NCBI GenBank assembly: GCA_938030835.1
Contig: CALHID010000038.1
Location: forward strand, 1 to 8,108
Direction of reading: 5' to 3'
DNA: 8,108 bases
From: an uncultured Actinomyces sp.
Lineage (GTDB): Bacteria > Actinomycetota > Actinomycetes > Actinomycetales > Actinomycetaceae
Part shown: in pieces, positions 5,997 through 8,108 of the stretch
Position numbering within the stretch: the stretch's first letter is position 1
Layout of the letters: each line of letters opens with the position of its first letter
The notes under the pieces: generated by a model
What the model was told of the DNA's origin: nothing
The model's input: the letters and a program-made list of their open reading frames with translations, nothing else
The model's database searches: none
Made by a program: the position numbers and the translations under genes

Positions 5997-8108
5997 CGTT
6001 CCTCCTTAGATGAACCCAGATCATAGGAATGAGTCCTATGGGTTCCAGAACCGGCACGTTCTTGTGCAACAAGCTCAGCGGCGCGGGCAACGGCTCCGTC
6101 CCTAGAGAAGGAGCCTCCCAGGCGCTCGCGGACTTGGTCAAGGTCCTTGTCACCTCGGCCGGATAGACACACAAGCAGGGTGGGGACGTGTCCCTCGCGC
6201 GTATCAAGTCCCTCGGTGTGGCCCGTATCCTTGAGCTCACGCGCCATCTTGAGGGCGTAAGCCAGGGCATGAGAGGACTCCATTGCCGGAATGATTCCCT
6301 CATGACGCGAGAGCTCGATGAAGGCGTTGACGGCCTCGTTATCGGTAATTCCCACGTAGTGAGCGCGGCCGCTCGCAGCTAAGTAGGCGTGCTGCGGACC
6401 GACACCGGGGTAGTCCAAGCCGGCGGAAATCGAATAGGACTCTTCGACTTGTCCCTCGTCAGTGCGCATGAGGTAAGAGCGCGCGCCGTGAAGAACACCG
6501 ACCTTACCCTCATGGATCGCCGCGCCGTGGTGTCCAGAATTGAGCCCCTCGCCCGCAGGTTCAACACCGTAGAGCGCAACAGATGGGTCGTCAATAAAGT
6601 CAGCGAACATACCGATTGCATTCGAGCCTCCACCCACGCAGGCAATAACCGCGTCGGGGAGCGCACCGGTTTGCGCGAGGATCTGAGCACGGGCTTCGGT
6701 TGAAATAATGCGGTGGAATTCGCGAACCATTGTGGGGAAGGGGTGCGGACCGGCCGCGGTTCCCAAGAGGTAGTGCGAGGTCTTAAAGGTCGCTGTCCAG
6801 TCGCGTAGGGCCTCGTTAACGGCATCCTTGAGGGTTCCGCTGCCCGCGGTCACGGGGACAACAGTTGCTCCCATGAGTTCCATGCGCTCGACGTTTGGGG
6901 CCTGTCGAACAACATCGACCGCGCCCATGTAGATCGTGCATTCCAATCCCAAAAGCGCGCATACCATTGCGGTTGCAGTCCCGTGTTGGCCAGCTCCGGT
7001 TTCAGCGATGATGCGCGTCTTACCCATGCGCTTAGCCAACAGAGCCTGTCCCAGAACCTGATTACCCTTGTGTGCGCCTCCGTGGACCAGATCCTCACGC
7101 TTGAGGAAGATCCGAGCACCGCCACCGGGAAGGCTGCGAAGCTCCGTGACGGGGGTGGGGCGTCCCAGGAACTGATGGAGCAGAGTATTGATCTCCTCGA
7201 TGAAGGTCGGGTCATCAATTGCCTGGACGAAGGCTTCTTCAAGCTGGTCCAGTGCGGGGATCAAAAGCTCAGGAACGTATTGCCCGCCGAATTGACCGAA
7301 GTAGGGAGAAAGTTTCGTTGGGTGCTCGGGGGTTTCTTCGTCGTTTGTGCCCTCCGTCTTTGCGCCGAGGCGCTCACTGGAGTAGGGCCTCCACGAGGTG
7401 TGCAGCGCAACTTCTTCGAGGAAATCATGGCCGGCACTGGGCTGGCCGCCTGTGATCTCCCAAGCTGCCTGCGTAGGATCATCCGATCCCGAGAGCGAGG
7501 AGCCAACCAACAGTGCGTCGACGTAAGGGGCAAGAGCCATCACATCATCGCGTGAATGAACGCCAGACTCACCAACGATCACTGCTCCCTTGGGAGCCAG
7601 GGGAGCCAGCTTCTGTGTGCGGGTGATGTCGATCTGAAGCGTGCGCAGGTCGCGATTGTTGATGCCAATAATGCGTGCGCCCAAGCGCTGAGCGCGGCGC
7701 ATATCCTCTTCGCTGTCAACTTCGGTAAGGACGTCCAATCCCAAGCGATGTGCTGCCAAGGAAAGTTCTGTGTAGCCCTGATCGTCCAAAACGGACAGCA
7801 TCAGTAGGATCGCATCTGCTCCGTGAGAGCGAGCAGCCGTGATCTGAATGGGATCGATGATGAAGTCCTTGCACAAGACAGGCTGGCTAACCTCATCTCT
7901 TACCTCATCAAGATCAGCGAAATTGCCGTTAAAACGGTCGGGCTCTGTTAACACACTGATCGCTGCGGCGTAGCGCGAGTAGGCACGAGCCAAGAGGCGT
8001 GGAGAATATGCACCCTCGATAATTGTGCCCAAACTTGGTGAAGCGGACTTGCACTCCATGATGATCGCCGGGCCGCTGGGACGAGGCTGGACGCCTTCCT
8101 TTTCGTCG
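5993..8108 (-). CDS. trpCB: Fused indole-3-glycerol-phosphate synthase/tryptophan synthase beta (TrpC-TrpB); N-terminus outside window
   Basis: One uninterrupted frame encodes an IGP synthase domain followed by a complete TrpB; it stays open to the window edge, about 16 codons before the first visible Met (base 8059). Residues here count from that Met, which lies inside the conserved IIMECKSASPS motif and is not the true start. TrpC domain (to about 205): Glu2 and Lys4, Lys64 (LCKDFIIDP), Glu113 (LTEV), Asn134/Arg136 (GINNRDL) and Glu164 (GESG) are the expected catalytic and binding residues. A polar linker of about 46 residues follows. TrpB domain (252 onward): PYFGQFGGQYVPE, PLP lysine Lys331 (REDLVHGGAHKGNQ), AETGAGQHG, phosphate loop GGGSNAIG, and LSGRGDKD near the end. 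A charged tail of about 40 residues extends past the usual TrpB end. The fusion physically links IGP production to the subunit that partners TrpA. Confidence 0.95.
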   Translation of the reverse strand, partial: DEKEGVQPRPSGPAIIMECKSASPSLGTIIEGAYSPRLLARAYSRYAAAISVLTEPDRFNGNFADLDEVRDEVSQPVLCKDFIIDPIQITAARSHGADAILLMLSVLDDQGYTELSLAAHRLGLDVLTEVDSEEDMRRAQRLGARIIGINNRDLRTLQIDITRTQKLAPLAPKGAVIVGESGVHSRDDVMALAPYVDALLVGSSLSGSDDPTQAAWEITGGQPSAGHDFLEEVALHTSWRPYSSERLGAKTEGTNDEETPEHPTKLSPYFGQFGGQYVPELLIPALDQLEEAFVQAIDDPTFIEEINTLLHQFLGRPTPVTELRSLPGGGARIFLKREDLVHGGAHKGNQVLGQALLAKRMGKTRIIAETGAGQHGTATAMVCALLGLECTIYMGAVDVVRQAPNVERMELMGATVVPVTAGSGTLKDAVNEALRDWTATFKTSHYLLGTAAGPHPFPTMVREFHRIISTEARAQILAQTGALPDAVIACVGGGSNAIGMFADFIDDPSVALYGVEPAGEGLNSGHHGAAIHEGKVGVLHGARSYLMRTDEGQVEESYSISAGLDYPGVGPQHAYLAASGRAHYVGITDNEAVNAFIELSRHEGIIPAMESSHALAYALKMARELKDTGHTEGLDTREGHVPTLLVCLSGRGDKDLDQVRERLGGSFSRDGAVARAAELVAQERAGSGTHRTHSYDLGSSKEER
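6001..6007 (-). promoter_or_regulatory. Strong Shine-Dalgarno for trpA
   Basis: On the minus strand, AAGGAGG lies inside the end of the trpB coding sequence, 4 bp before the trpA ATG. Together with the 4-bp stop/start overlap it fixes the trpA start and points to translational coupling. Confidence 0.85.
7307..7447 (-). other. Interdomain linker of the TrpC-TrpB fusion
   Basis: About 46 residues, rich in Glu, Thr, Ser and Pro, lie between the last TrpC barrel helix (QAAWEITGG) and the TrpB opening (PYFGQFGG). No Met occurs close before the TrpB start, and I recognise no TrpF motif in it. The composition suggests a flexible tether. Confidence 0.7.

Noticed and set aside
6983..7555. Plus-strand 190-codon frame opposite trpCB
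   Set aside because: It lies entirely antisense to well-conserved TrpC/TrpB coding sequence and shows no motif.

Overview
The window looks like chromosomal core sequence from a moderately GC-rich actinobacterium. An Actinomycetaceae member (Actinomyces/Schaalia type) is my best guess. The actinobacterial markers are a 54-residue DUF3117 protein, a PriA-type (HisA-family) isomerase linked to tryptophan genes, a CTC-type L25 with an acidic tail directly after prs, and a candidate leaderless-type promoter. The genus call is inference from gene content and protein style, not from a search.

Layout. (1) 1-1248, plus strand: the 3' half of prs (PRPP synthase), a 137-bp gap, then rplY/ctc (ribosomal protein L25) closed by a very clear intrinsic terminator. 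(2) 1264-4143, plus strand: a tightly packed three-gene run of a mannose-1-phosphate guanylyltransferase (GDP-mannose supply), a BMP-family lipoprotein (PnrA-like solute-binding protein without its ABC partners), and a LOG-family Rossmann protein (TIGR00730). A TAnnnT box lies 7 bp before the first start codon, so this run may begin as a leaderless mRNA just after the terminator. (3) 4144-4397, plus strand: a short intergenic region with a candidate promoter and a small palindrome, then the DUF3117 gene. (4) 4380-8108, minus strand: the distal part of a tryptophan operon, read right to left as trpC-trpB (one fused ORF, 5' end outside the window), trpA, priA. The priA 3' end overlaps the DUF3117 3' end by 18 bp in convergent orientation.

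How the genes fit together. PRPP from Prs feeds tryptophan synthesis. PriA in the TrpF position would make CdRP, the fused TrpC domain would make indole-3-glycerol phosphate, and TrpA plus the fused TrpB domain would finish tryptophan. There is no separate trpF between trpC and trpB or at the end of the operon within the window.

The most interesting part is the trp cluster. TrpC, TrpB and TrpA resemble enterobacterial versions more than mycobacterial ones, which suggests lateral acquisition. TrpC is fused directly to TrpB, at the place where enteric TrpC carries its TrpF domain. The neighbouring PriA lacks the tryptophan residue that mycobacterial PriA uses for its histidine-pathway substrate (W145 there, Val151 here), while the arginine used for the tryptophan-pathway substrate is kept. 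Together this suggests a PriA specialised as a TrpF. No mobile element, CRISPR array, tRNA or rRNA was seen.
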